DNA from: Rhizopus sp. PT2906
Taxonomy: Eukaryota; Mucoromycota; Mucoromycetes; Mucorales; Rhizopodaceae
Direction: 5' to 3'
Length of the DNA stretch: 64,000 nucleotides
Assembly: GCA_025529335.1 (NCBI GenBank)
Contig: JAMYHX010000037.1
Span: 62,001 to 126,000 of the forward strand
The translations under genes were made by a program, and so were the position numbers. Of this stretch, positions 46,020 to 57,325 are shown piece after piece. Every line of letters starts with the position of its first letter. The stretch's first letter is position 1. Under the pieces are notes generated by a model. That model searched no databases and had not been told where the DNA came from. It worked only from the letters and a program-made list of their open reading frames with translations.

Positions 46020-46455
46020 AGAGAGTGTAAAGAAGAAAAAAGAAAACAAAAAGACATCTTTTATTTCATCACACCCTCCTTTTTTTAATTTCTTATCTCA
46101 ATATGGAAAGTAAAATAAAATAAATTCAGCCCTATCCCAGGCCAATAACACCATCTCTCGCGTGGCAAAATAAAATCAAAAAGGGAAGTAATAAGGATGT
46201 CTTCTTGGTGTAGATCTCCATTGCTTTATCCTATCATCAACTGTTCTCATTGAATGGCCAAGAAAACGACGATTTACCTGAAAAGTAAATTTTACTCGGG
46301 TTTTTTTATTATTATTTTTATATAAACGTTACTCTAACTATTTCTTCCCTCTTCTTTTTCTCATTCATTCTTTTCCGTTTTATGCTGTTTATGAAAGAAT
46401 AGTTGAAGTAGAAAAAAAGAGCAGCTTTTTTTTTTCTCCTTTTGTTACCAGTTCA
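46020..46455. promoter_or_regulatory. Divergent upstream region (transporter / kinase-like gene)
   Basis: 436 bases between divergent starts, with pyrimidine tracts next to each (about 46073-46090 and 46350-46445). No specific factor site is certain. Confidence 0.45.
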
Positions 46456-47834
46456 ATGCCAAATAAACTATTACCAAATAAAATCAAAACATGGTGGCAA
46501 CAACGATTTAATAATAAACAAGATACTTTGGATTGGAGATCACTTTCTCCTGATCATCCCCCACTTCCATTCCTTTCACCTGAAACACTACCATCAACCA
46601 TCATCAATTCATCTATTCTACAGATGGAGTCTTCACCTATACAACATCACTCAAGTATAATGATCGCTACGAATAGCAGTCATAAGGTTAGTTACCCCCC
46701 CCTCTCTAATTATTATTCTTTGTTTTCTCCTTAATTGTTGTCACTGTATATTTACATGAGCGCGTGCGTTCAGCGCGCATATCGTTCATGTCATACATTG
46801 ACCGGAAAAAACGAACCGAGAATTTATACTCATACGATATTTATTGTTAAACATAGGCAAGAAAGGACCAACCGATCACAACGCCCTTATTTCCAATCTT
46901 GGAAGAAAGTGAAACTATGGTGACAGAGGAATCTTGTTCCAACGTCAACCAAAATACAACCACTATTCAGAGATCACCAGAAACATCGAGTACTTGCTCA
47001 ACCCCTTCATTTCATCCTCCTACTTCACTCTCCATTTTAGACTGTGTCGGTGATGAAGACAAGTGTAAACAACTGTTTGCCAGGATGATTGTTGAAATGA
47101 GACAAGATCATGCTAAGCCCAGTCATCTGTCCCTTTCATTCGATACGAATGGTAACATTCACACCTTACACATGTTGATTCAAGGTCAAGTAAACCATCA
47201 GAAATTTGACGGGTAATGACAATAGAGAAAAAGAAAGGGAGAAAAAAAAAAACGATTTTAACTTTTTTTTTTTTATTTGTGTACATCAGTGTCTCACAAT
47301 GTTTACCTCCTGAAGTCATGAATAATCATTATAATAGTGAAAAGGCAGATGTTTGGATGCTTGGAATTCACTTGTACAAGCTATTGACGGGCAAGTATCC
47401 ATTCTACGCTTCAAATGATCAGCAATTGTTCAAAAAGATGCTTCATACCAATTTTTCCATACCAAATGAATTATCTGAAGGTAACACATCGTGTCATTTG
47501 TGTGTATTACATACTGATATCTATTCTAGATGCTAAAGATATCCTAAGACGAATGCTGGCACCGGATTTAAGGAATCGCGCATCTCTAGATCTAATTATT
47601 TATCATCCCTGGCTTAAACCCTACATGCACATCCTTCTGCCAGATCACAATCGTCCACCAAGACAGCAACCTGCTTTTACACCCCAAGGGAAAAAGAGGA
47701 GTAGGTTTAAGCCACTGAGGCAAGTTCTCCTGCTGTTCTTACATGGCCCGTTTCCACCGCCAAAGAAACCCTACAGGGATCTATCTCATTTGGGAACCCG
47801 TGATTCTGTTTTTGCTAGACAACGACAGATGTAA
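46456..47834 (+). CDS. Kinase-like protein containing only the C-lobe
   Basis: Exons 46456-46686, 46857-47212, 47290-47480 and 47530-47834; intron 1 is 170 nt, the others 77 and 49 nt. The N-terminal about 195 residues are Ser/Thr/Pro-rich and disordered, with a predicted short folded piece (DKCKQLFARMIVEMRQDH). Then the protein enters the kinase fold at QCLPPEVMNNHYNSEKADVW, that is at the APE motif, and continues MLGIHLYKLLTGKYPFY, DAKDILRRMLAPDLRNRA and a HPWLKPYM end. No Gly loop, VAIK, HRD or DFG segment exists upstream, and the introns hold no room for them. A Tribbles-like or degenerate pseudokinase is the nearest idea. Catalysis is not possible with this part alone. Confidence 0.75.
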
Positions 47835-47901
47835 TCTTTTGAAGTGTGCATTTGTATTATATGTAGATATATAGACCGTGTTATTAAAATGATTTTTTTT
47901 A

Positions 47902-49468
47902 TTATTGATCAAGAACAACACGATGAGGAGATCTGTCTATCGTACTCGATCGGATAGGAGGTGGAGGAGGTGGGGGTCGTATAGCAGTTGAACGATTTCT
48001 TGCTACACTAGTTGGGGGTGGCATAGATGCATGTTTGATGATTTCTGGTGAGGAATTATTCTGTGTTACTGGTGTAGGAAATGAATTAGATGCTTGATGA
48101 AGACTTGGTAAACGGGTAAGTGATGAACTGTGTTGATGGTGTGTGTTGTTATGAGTAGATGAAGTGGATGTAATAGGTGGTGGAGGTGGCGGTCTTTTAG
48201 CATTTGAGTTTCGTCTAGATTGTAGAGAAGGAGGGGGTAAGGATTCATCGCTGCTATTACTGTGATGAGTAGAGACTGAGCTTGGGATCACATCATATTC
48301 TTCTGTATAGTTGACAGGGAAGATGCCTCTTTTACCATGAGCTTCACCAACCCACCAACCTTTATCGATCTCATCAATCACTGTAATTAAATCTCCTGCT
48401 TTAAATGATATTTCATCGTCATTTTGACCATTAAAATCAAATGAAGCTTTTCTATACTTTTCAAATTTAGGGATTGCGTCTAAAAAAAGATTAGCTCAAA
48501 TTGAAATAAATCCTTTTTTTTTTATATACAACTTACTTTGTGTCATAGGACTATTATCTCTCGCCATCATGACTTTACCCATGACTTCTCTTGGATCAGA
48601 AGCTGAACCTTGTCCCCAATTGTGCTTGATATGCTCTAATAGTTCTTTGGCTTGATTATGAAAATTACACTGTGCTTCTATAAGATTGAACAGTGCGTCT
48701 CTATGTTTATTCTATTTAAGTGTTATATAAACAATAAATGACCTCGTGCATTGCTCTATATTACCTCAAATTCTTGAAGATAGGCCATTTTTTGTATAAT
48801 GTCATGTTCTGTTTCTTCATATTTCATTCTAGCTGCTTGCATTTCTTGTTCTAATTCTGGTTTCTCTTTCTTTGCTTTATGTAATCTATTCAGCTTGGAA
48901 TCATAGTCGAGTCTTTTCAATTCTAACTTTCTTCTAAGCGCATCATAATCTTTATATTCATGTAATCCACTTTCTATTACTGACATATACCCAGTTTTTA
49001 GCTCATTTGCCAATGCTTCTTGAAGGGCCGCTATACGTGTTTCGGTTTGTCCCAGATGGATTAAGGCAATGCCTAAGATAATAAAGATTAGTCCAAGTTA
49101 GATTAATATAAATTTTAAATTACCTAAAGCAGAGTCTTCAGGAAATACAGTACCATAGTGATATAAGCATGTACCAAGTACTTCAAAGGGCATCAGTTTA
49201 CTCTTATTATCTTCCGGTGATGGTTTTTTCTTTAAGAGATACTTGTAGAGTATTTCACATGCTGCCACAATATACTCATAACCTTCTCTTCTATTCTCTG
49301 TTTCCTGTTGAAGTCGTTGAAAGTCTTCTGTCTGTAAGGTCACTTTGGCACCTCCAAACTTTTCTCCTGTCCACTTTATATTAATTTTATTTGAGTTCCA
49401 GACGATAAAATAAGCTCTATTTAATAAGTCAAACTTACCTGCTTAAATCTACCAAGATTCTTTATCAT
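47902..49468 (-). CDS. BAR-SH3 protein, endophilin-like
   Basis: Membrane-bending adaptor of endocytosis. Exons 49468-49439 (10 codons), 49373-49124, 49072-48765, 48711-48537 and 48479-47902; all phases fit. The N-terminus [59 protein letters not shown] and the long coiled helix ([20 protein letters not shown]) form the BAR domain. The SH3 domain has [20 protein letters not shown] then [20 protein letters not shown] and GIFPVNY, with the ALYDF-, WW- and PxNY-type ligand residues present. The tail is Pro-rich with P6/P7 runs, possible SH3 targets. The start codon lies 206 bp from the V-ATPase start on the other strand. Confidence 0.88.
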
Positions 49469-49674
49469 TTTACACCTTTATATCTAAAGTTGTTGTTATT
49501 AGGGATAGGAAAAAAAAGGAAAAAGAAAATAAAAACAAAAAGGCTTTCGGAAAGTTGTCAAAAATAAAAAAAATACTATTTTACGTCATTAGTAAATCAC
49601 GTGGACAGAGGTTATTTTTTAGCTCTGCACTTTTTCTCTTTTTCGCCTGTTTTTATCTGTTTCATATTCAAAAA
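49469..49674. promoter_or_regulatory. Shared divergent promoter (BAR-SH3 / V-ATPase a) with CACGTG and TTACGTCA
   Basis: 206 bases between the two ATGs. It contains TTACGTCA (49581-49588), a perfect ATF/CREB core, and CACGTG (49598-49603), an E-box for bHLH factors such as CBF1/PHO4 or TFEB-type, ten bases apart. Both are palindromic sites and could serve either gene. Activity is inferred from sequence only. Confidence 0.5.
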
Positions 49675-52572
49675 ATGGCACCCAGCACACTCTTCCGCTC
49701 GGAAGAGATGTCCTTAATTCAACTTTATATTCCTGCTGAAGTTGCTCAACCCTGTGTTGCAGAGTTGGGTGAACTTGGCAAAGTTCAATTTCGAGATGTA
49801 AATAGTTACATGTCATATACTACAAACTTTCCCTTAACCTTGTTTCATATAGCTTAATCCTGATGTCAATGCTTTTCAACGTTCTTTTGTGTCTGAAATA
49901 AGAAGACTTGATGAAATGGAACGTCAATGTCGTATGTTATAACCCTGTTTGCCTTTTCTCGCGCATTTTCTAACCATTTCAAAAAGGATTCTTTCAAACG
50001 CAACTTCAAAAGTCAGACATCTATATCCGTCCACTAACGCCTGCTGCTTATCGTTCTCGTGCTCGTTCAGCTCAAGAAATCGATGACCTTGAGGAAACAC
50101 TGAAAGAGTACGAAAGCCGTATCACTCAAATGAATTCCTCATATGAGTCTCTTCAGCGTCGGTACCTGCAGCTGACTGAACTCAGACACGTCTTAAGAGA
50201 ATCCGCTGGTTTCTTTGCAAACGTAAGGAGAGACAATAAATTGGTGATTGGGAATTATGACTTACTGTTAAACCGTAGGCTGAGTCTAGACAGGACAACC
50301 GACGTGCCTCCTTGGACGATGACTCTGCTCCTCTCTTGGAAAACGATGTTCAAAACGACATGGACCGCCTCAACCTGGGTTATGTCACAGGTGTCATCTC
50401 TCGTTCTCGTATGCAAACATTTGAACGTGTTCTCTGGCGCTCGCTTCGTGGTAATTTGTACATGAACTCTGCCGAGATTGATGAACCTATTGTCGATCCA
50501 GACACCGACAGTGTGGTTGACAAGAATGTCTTTGCCATCTTTGCTCACGGTACCGAGATTATTGCTAAAATCAAGAAAATTTCCGAAAGCTTAGGTGCTA
50601 CGTTATACTCCATTGATGATTCTGCTGACAAGCGTCGTGATGCTCTTCTTGAGGTTACTAACCGCATCGAGGATCTCAACAACGTGTTATCCACTACCAA
50701 CCAAACACGCCGTTCTGAATTGCTCAAGATTGCTGAAAATATTACCCCTTGGACAACAATCGTCCGTAAAGAAAAGGCCATATACCATACTATGAACTTG
50801 TTTAATTATGACGTGAACCGTAAATGTCTTATTGCTGAAGGATGGTGCCCTAAGAATGATGTTCCTTTGGTTCAACAAGCCTTGAAGGACGCTACGGTAA
50901 GTAGAGTAAATGTCTTTTGAACAAATCTAACTATCGTATATGTGGCATTAGAACGCCTCTGGCACAAACCTGCCTTCTATTCTAACCGAGCTTGAGACCA
51001 AAAAGACACCACCTACTTATCACCGCACCAATAAGTTTACAGAAGGATTTCAGGGCATTATTGATGCATACGGTATTGCTCGTTATCGTGAAGTCAATCC
51101 TGGTCTATTCACCATTGTCTCCTTCCCTTTCTTGTTTGCCGTCATGTTTGGTGATATCGGCCACGGTTTCCTCATGGTCTTGGCCGCTGCTTATCTCTGC
51201 ATCAATGAAAAGAAACTTTCTCAAATCAGAGATGAAGTAAGGAAAAAGCGATAAACAAAATAGAGTAGCTGACTTATTTCTTTAGATCTTTCAAATGCTG
51301 TTTGGTGGTCGTTACATGATGCTCTTGATGGGTCTCTTCTCCATCTTCACTGGTGCCATTTATAATGATATCTTTTCCTTGTCCTTGAATCTCTTTAAAA
51401 GCGGATTTGATTTACCATCCAATTACACTTCTCATGAACCTGTTGAGGCTATTCCCAACGGCCATGTTTATCTATTTGGTTTAGATCCCGTAAGACGAGA
51501 TATAAGAATATGCATAAATTACTTATATATCGGTACATAGGCCTGGCACGGTTCTGAAAATGCTTTACTCTTCACCAACTCATACAAGATGAAGCAAGCC
51601 ATCATTATCGGTGTCATTCACGTAACTATTGTTATATTTTTATCATATATGTAACTCACCCCTTGTAGATGACACTTGCTGTCTGCTTGAACGTCTTTAA
51701 CCATATCTACTATAAGCGCAAAGCATTCGTCTGGCTTGAGTTCGTACCACAGATCCTCTTTATGCAATCTATCTTTGGATACCTTATCTTTTGTATCATG
51801 TATAAGTGGAGCGTCAACTGGTGGGAGTTGGACAGTGAAGGTCACCATATCCATAACAAACCACCCAATTTGTTAAACATGCTCATTTATATGTTCCTCA
51901 CACCCGGTTCAGTAAAGCCTGAAGAGCAACTCTATCCTGGTCAAGGACCCATTCAGGCCGTGTTGCTGTTGATTGCTGTTGTTTGTGTACCTTGGATGTG
52001 GTTTGGTAAGCCACTTTACTTGAAGAGAGAAGCCAGTCAACACCACTATGCCTCTGTGGCTGTTGATGACCACGTGGATGAAGAACAAGCTCAACACGCC
52101 GTTGTACACGACGGAGCTGACGATGACGAAGAAGAAGAAGAGTTTGATTTCGGTGAAGTAATGATTCACCAGACGATTCATACGATCGAATTCTGTTTGA
52201 ACTGTATTTCCAACACAGCATCTTACCTTCGTCTTTGGGCCTTGTCTCTTGCTCATGCTCGTAAGTTTTATGCTTTGTGTTGAAAACTATGTCTTATGTG
52301 TGTATATAGAATTATCAAGCGTATTGTGGGATATGACATTAAAGATTTGGTTCAACATGACAGGTGCCATTGCCGTCATTGGTCTTGTGATCGGATTCGC
52401 ACTTTGGTTCGGGCTGACGATTGCTATTCTGTTATGTATGGAAGGTTTATCTGCCTTCTTACACGCTCTTCGTCTGATGTGGGTAGAGTTTGATGGTAAA
52501 TTCTATAATGCTGATGGTATTGCCTTCCAACCCTTTACATTTGCTGCCGTCTTGGAACCTGTTTCGGAATAA
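49675..52572 (+). CDS. VPH1: V-type proton ATPase subunit a
   Basis: Membrane subunit of the V0 sector that carries protons past the c-ring. Nine exons: 49675-49797, 49853-49931, 49987-50222, 50279-50896, 50952-51236, 51286-51489, 51541-51621, 51669-52260 and 52310-52572. Motifs: [51 protein letters not shown] start, [54 protein letters not shown] (essential Arg) and [15 protein letters not shown]. About 850 residues, as in yeast VPH1/STV1. Vacuolar or Golgi location cannot be told. Upstream 206 bp are shared with the BAR-SH3 gene. Confidence 0.95.
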
Positions 52573-52642
52573 ATAAAACTTATGTGTATCACATTGTGAG
52601 TTTTTAAAGAGAGAATTGTGTTTTTCTTTTTCTTTTCTCTTT

Positions 52643-54978
52643 ATGAATACACCTTTACTAAAACGTAATCGAACAACAAGTTCACAAGGTTCAGTAAGAG
52701 AAGAGGAGCAGTATGGCACATATTACAGATATCCTAGTTCATTACAACCTGGTCATTTCACCTCATTAGAAAAACTATTTTTCTTTATCAGTTCCGTTCT
52801 TTTATTTTTACTGTTTATCTTTGTCGGCCTTTATGCAAGAAGTAGTACTGGACATGACTCACCAGTGATCATTTCACCGCCTAAACATCCCAACCAGACA
52901 AAACAGGTAACTATAAGAAAAAGGGGGGACAATGAAAAAATGATCATGTATATGTAAACTGAGAGAGATATATAGATTGTCTGTTTAGAACCTGACTGTA
53001 TCAAAACTGCAGCCAACATCTTGGAGGTTGTTTTTTATACAAACATGAGAAAAAAAAAGGGGGGGACTGACTCCTTATTTTGGCTTAGGACGTTGATACA
53101 GCATTAGATCCATGTCAAGATTTCTATGCCTACACATGTAATAAATGGATAGACCGCCACATCATACCTGCAACACAACCCATGATCAGTGTTGAAACGA
53201 TCACGGCGCAGTCGATCCGCTATCGACTTTTCCAAATCTTGACAAACAAGAAGGAGATAAAGATAAGCGATTTGCCTGACCCAGAGTCAATTCTTGATGA
53301 TCAGTTATTGAACAAGCTACGCAATATGTACAAGAGCTGTGTGAATTATAAAGAAGGACAGATCGAGGCACTTTACCCGCTCTTCCGTGCTATTCGACAG
53401 TGGGTTCCTCTGTCGGGACAAACGGACGAAGGACTGAAGGCAGCTTTGGCCTATTTGACTGAGCGAGGCGTATGGACCCTATTTGAAATGAAAGTAGGAC
53501 CTGATGAAGGAGCCAAGAAGCCCGCGCTATATCTGCTGCCACCACCTGTGAGTAAGTACAGTGAGAAATATTTACAGACCGTGATCGATATCTTGGAACG
53601 CGTCTTTCGTCAGGACCGTGAGTTTGGATGGAAGTCATGGAGCCCTGTGGCAACGGCACGTCGTATTATCGAATTTGAACAGCAGTGGATCATGCCTGAC
53701 GACAAAAAGGAGCAATGGACGTGGCAGGCCATACAGAACGAGGTGCCCTTTATAGAATGGAAGTCCTTGGGTCGTCATATTGTTGCTCAGCCTTCTCTTG
53801 TAAAAGCGATGAAGGAGAATGTACGAGGAACGAACGGAAGGACTCTGCAGATGTACTTGATCTGGCGTGTCCTTTGGACGTTCCTGGATACGGTCGGATA
53901 CCCCTATGTAGAGCCCAAGCGCAGATTTGAAACAGAGACACTTGGTATTCGAGCCATACCTGAGCGATGGGAGTCATGTTTGACTACATTAGAGGACAGT
54001 AGTATGGGACTTTTGCTCGGTCGATATTACATGCTCGACAGAAAAGAACTATTCATCGAGCCAGTGCAGGATCTGATCAAGTCTATTATCCGCAAAGTAG
54101 AAGATCGGCTACAATCGGAAGAAGCCGTCCGAAAATTAAAAAGCTTGCAATTCGAAATAGGTTACCCTTCTGTGATTCGATCGGTGATCCCACTTTCAGA
54201 ATCCTTTGGTGAGATGGCAATAGATGACCAAGATTTTCTTCAAAACATGATGAACGATCGAATGCACCATGTGAAAGAGATAGAAAGACAAGCTCAACTG
54301 GATGAGCTCATATCCGTATTTCTTCCCACAAGGACAAGCGTGGATTACCGCTCAGATTATCATCAAGTGGTCATTCCGGCAGGTGTCTTACAGTTTCCCT
54401 TTAATGGACAACACAGTCCCGACTACGTATCGCAGAGTACGCTCGGGTGGATGATTGGTCAGGCAGTGATGGTAAGTACTCACTTGACCTCACGTGGGGC
54501 TACAGTGTACGACAAATAATGTGTTTATTGTAGCATGCATTGATCGATAAAAATGCGAGTAGTAGTGAAGCCGAATCGTGTTTGAAGACACAGTATGAGT
54601 CCTTTGGATTGAATGGTGAGGAAACATTAAAGAGTAATATGGCAGATAATAAAGCATTCATTATGGATGACATCGTATCCAATGTGACCTTGCCTGGGCT
54701 CGATCAGTGGACTAGGGAACAATTGTTTTACATTCAATTTGCTCGAATGAGATGTAGCAAGAGTACAAAGGAATATGAAGTAATAGAAAAAAAAAAAAAA
54801 AAAAAAGAAAAGAAAAGGACTACATACTAACTCTTCTTTATAGGCCTTTCAAAGAGATCAGTCACCCGATAGATACCGAGTAAATGTACCATTGATGAAC
54901 TCGTATCATTTTTCAAAAGCATTTCAGTGTAGATTAGGATCATTTATGAACCCTGAACACAAATGTCAAGTTTGGTAA
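52643..54978 (+). CDS. M13 (neprilysin-type) peptidase homologue with lost zinc site
   Basis: Type II membrane protein: short cytoplasmic N-terminus, TM at about residues 50-72 (LFFFISSVLLFLLFIFVGLY), then an ectodomain. Exons 52643-52906, 52976-53026, 53089-54471, 54534-54779 and 54844-54978. The M13 N-terminal signature is intact: VCLEPDCIKTAANILE and ALDPCQDFYAYTCNKW. The protein ends CQVW, the family's C-terminal motif. But the catalytic segment reads GWMIGQAVMHALIDKN where active enzymes have GxxIGHEITHGFDD, so the first His and the catalytic Glu are Gln and Ala. The third ligand Glu of ENxAD is Ser (KSNMADN). The NAYY substrate motif is also changed. It is therefore predicted not to be a peptidase. 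It starts 70 bp after the V-ATPase stop. Confidence 0.88.
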
Positions 54979-55043
54979 TAAAAATTTTTTTCTTTTCCTT
55001 TTTTTTTGTTTTTTATTTTCTTTCCCTATTTATTTATATAAAA

Positions 55044-56609
55044 ATGAAGTTTGCTAAACAATTAGAAACAGAAGCAGAAGATATACCACAAGCATGGAGG
55101 CCTTATCTGATCCAGTATAAGGCATTAAAGAAAATTATATCCAAAGTCACTCAAGAAATCGAAAGTCGAGGGTTATCTGCTTCCTTATTACATAAATGTC
55201 TTGATGATGAAAATAAGGATAATAAACTACCTGCCATTCGATATTATTTTACAGGTAATATATAAGAAAACTACCAAAGAATGAAGCTAATATATTCCCA
55301 AAAGGTGAACCACCTCATATCAAGCCTAATATCGAACTTATCTATGATCCAACTGAACCCAAAGTACAAGAGATACTCGGTCGATTGACCTCGACAGATG
55401 ATCAAACACCCAAACTAGAATATAAACGAAGTCAAAACAATAAGGATTTCTTCACAATGCATAGTGAGAAAGAGATGATTGTTCAATCACAAAATATGGT
55501 CGATGTAGTCAAGGAACTGTTAAATGTCATGACAATAGATAACAGCGATGAGTCTGATGAAATATGCGCCAATCAAAAGAGAGAAACAAGGTCATTCGTG
55601 ATTGAACTCGAACAGGACGATGAGTTTTTTAAACTGTTACTAAAAGAACTAAATGAAGCAAGCAAACTTCAAGATGAAACAACAGAGAAATTCAAACAGG
55701 ATATTTCAGCATTAGAGTCAAGGATGAGCAAAGTGGTAAGAGATGAAGGTATGATAGGGAAGCAAGTGCTAAGTGCTAAGATAGGCGTCACCAGGGCAAA
55801 AGAAGACAGACATGTATAATTGGCGAAAGATATTCTCGATTTATATGGACGCATGTGTATTTCAAACGAGTAATACAACGATAGAAAAGAGTAAAAAGCA
55901 ACTACAGTGGTTTTTGAGTGAATTAGACAAGACAGATCAGTTGAGGAAATTGAAAAATAAAGAATCTAAATTAGCCTTTGAACAGTTTATGGCATTAAAT
56001 ACGGAATTAATAACAATGAAGCATTATCAAATGTTAAATCAGACAGCAATGAGGAAGATATTGAAGAAGCACGATAAACAAAGTGGATTGACCGCAAGTA
56101 GTGCCTTTCATCAAGTGATTCCTACCGAGCATCTGTTTAGTCCAAAGTTAGCGAGGATGCTGTACGCGACAATTACTGAAAAATTGACGAGTGTTGTACC
56201 ACAACCAGAGGACTATGGTAAATAACAAAATATACGATATTATGATGGGTCATTTATCTTTATTTGTTCGTTAGCATGTCCTGTGTGTATGTGTGTTGCC
56301 TGGAGACCGATTCGACTGGAATGTAATCACGTGTTCTGTGTGAGGTGTTTGGTTAAAGCACAAAAACAAAAGATGAATAGTTGTCCCATGTGTCGTCATC
56401 CAACAGCAGTTCGAGATGCAACAGCGCTTAATTTGGATGAAAGTCTTCAAAACTTTCTAAAGCTTTATTTTCCTCGAGAGATCAAGGATAAAAAGAGGGA
56501 TAATGAAAGGGAACAAGCGATTGAAGATGTACAGGCGATGACCGGTAAACGATATTCCGAAGAGCAGTTATTAAGGATGAGCCAATCATCCAATTGTTGC
56601 ATGATGTAA
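55044..56609 (+). CDS. SPX-RING E3 ubiquitin ligase
   Basis: SPX domain binds inositol pyrophosphates and reports phosphate status; RING gives E3 activity. Exons 55044-55254, 55305-55735, 55803-56217 (a start at 55806 is also possible) and 56275-56609. SPX parts: MKFAKQLETEAEDIPQAWR, YIQYKALKKIISKV-like helix, DDEFFKLLLKELNEAS and TAMRKILKKHDKQSG (the Lys-rich ligand helix). A TDMYNWRKIFSIYMDACVF segment lies after the SPX first half. The RING is C3HC4: CPVCMCVAWRPIRLECNHVF then CVRCL and CPMCRH, with all eight ligands. Domain order and 440-residue size fit fission-yeast PQR1-type ligases of phosphate homeostasis. Start is 65 bp after the M13 stop. Confidence 0.87.
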
Positions 56610-56613
56610 TTAA

Positions 56614-57009
56614 TTATGGACAATAAGGTGGAGGAGGTAATAAAGGAGATGATGAGGATGAACGTTGATGTGATTTGGGTATCTGTAATTGTTGAATCAG
56701 CCGTAACTGTAATTGATGTTGTTGCATGATGGGGCTATTATGAGTAGGAGAGGGTCTATCGATCGTTTCAAAGTCATTCGCGAATTGATCAGAAGTACGT
56801 TTCTCTTTTATTTCTTGTTCATTGTCTGTCTGTTTCCTTCTCTTTCTTTTACAAATAAAGAATATACTTAATCCAACCACTAATGTACCTACTATTCCCA
56901 AGATGGCTGCTATGATGTGAACTGTATTAAATGTTGAATTATCTGAATGAGGTGTAAAATACGAAATGTTCCTTTTAAGACTGTTGCTTTTATTGTTTAT
57001 TCTCTATAA

Positions 57010-57040
<31 letters not shown>

Positions 57041-57089
57041 TATTCTTTCTTACTTTTTCATTCTTTATTTTCTTTAAAAAGGATGGCAT
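56614..57089 (-). CDS. Small single-pass membrane protein, unknown
   Basis: Exon 1 is 57089-57054 (12 codons, MPSFLKKIKNEK) and exon 2 is 57003-56614, giving 141 residues. The intron contains the (CA)n run. The N-terminal ectodomain or lumenal part is about 37 residues with two N-x-S/T sites (NIS, NST). One TM (VHIIAAILGIVGTLVVGLSI) is followed by a basic stop-transfer CKRKRRK. The C-terminal tail is Gln/Ser/Pro-rich (SSSSSPLLPPPPY). A PPPPY end could bind WW domains. Its stop lies four bases from the SPX-RING stop. Family not recognised. Confidence 0.6.
57011..57038. repeat. (CA)n microsatellite in intron
   Basis: About 14 CA units, inside the intron of the small membrane protein gene; on that strand it reads (GT)n. 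Confidence 0.9.
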
Positions 57090-57325
57090 AGGAAGACCAA
57101 AAAAGAGAAAAGGAAAAGAAAGAGAGAGAGAAAGCAAATATATTCGGAATCTTAAAAAAAGAGACAGAAGATGAGGAAGAAACGAAACTACAGAAAATCT
57201 TTTCTGAATATATCATTTTCTTACTTTTCTATTTCATATTTTATTCTTTGGATTCAGGTATCACAAAGACTATCGACAAGGGAGAGGGAAGAAATTTTGA
57301 GAGAGAGAGAGAGATTTATTTTTAG

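Noticed and set aside
48066..48381. Second minus-strand ORF in the Pro-rich tail of the BAR-SH3 gene
   Set aside because: It is a shadow frame; the SH3-containing frame has clear homology and phase.
53390..53977. ORFs in other frames within the M13 exon 3
   Set aside because: The long exon is GC-richer and gives chance open frames; no motifs.
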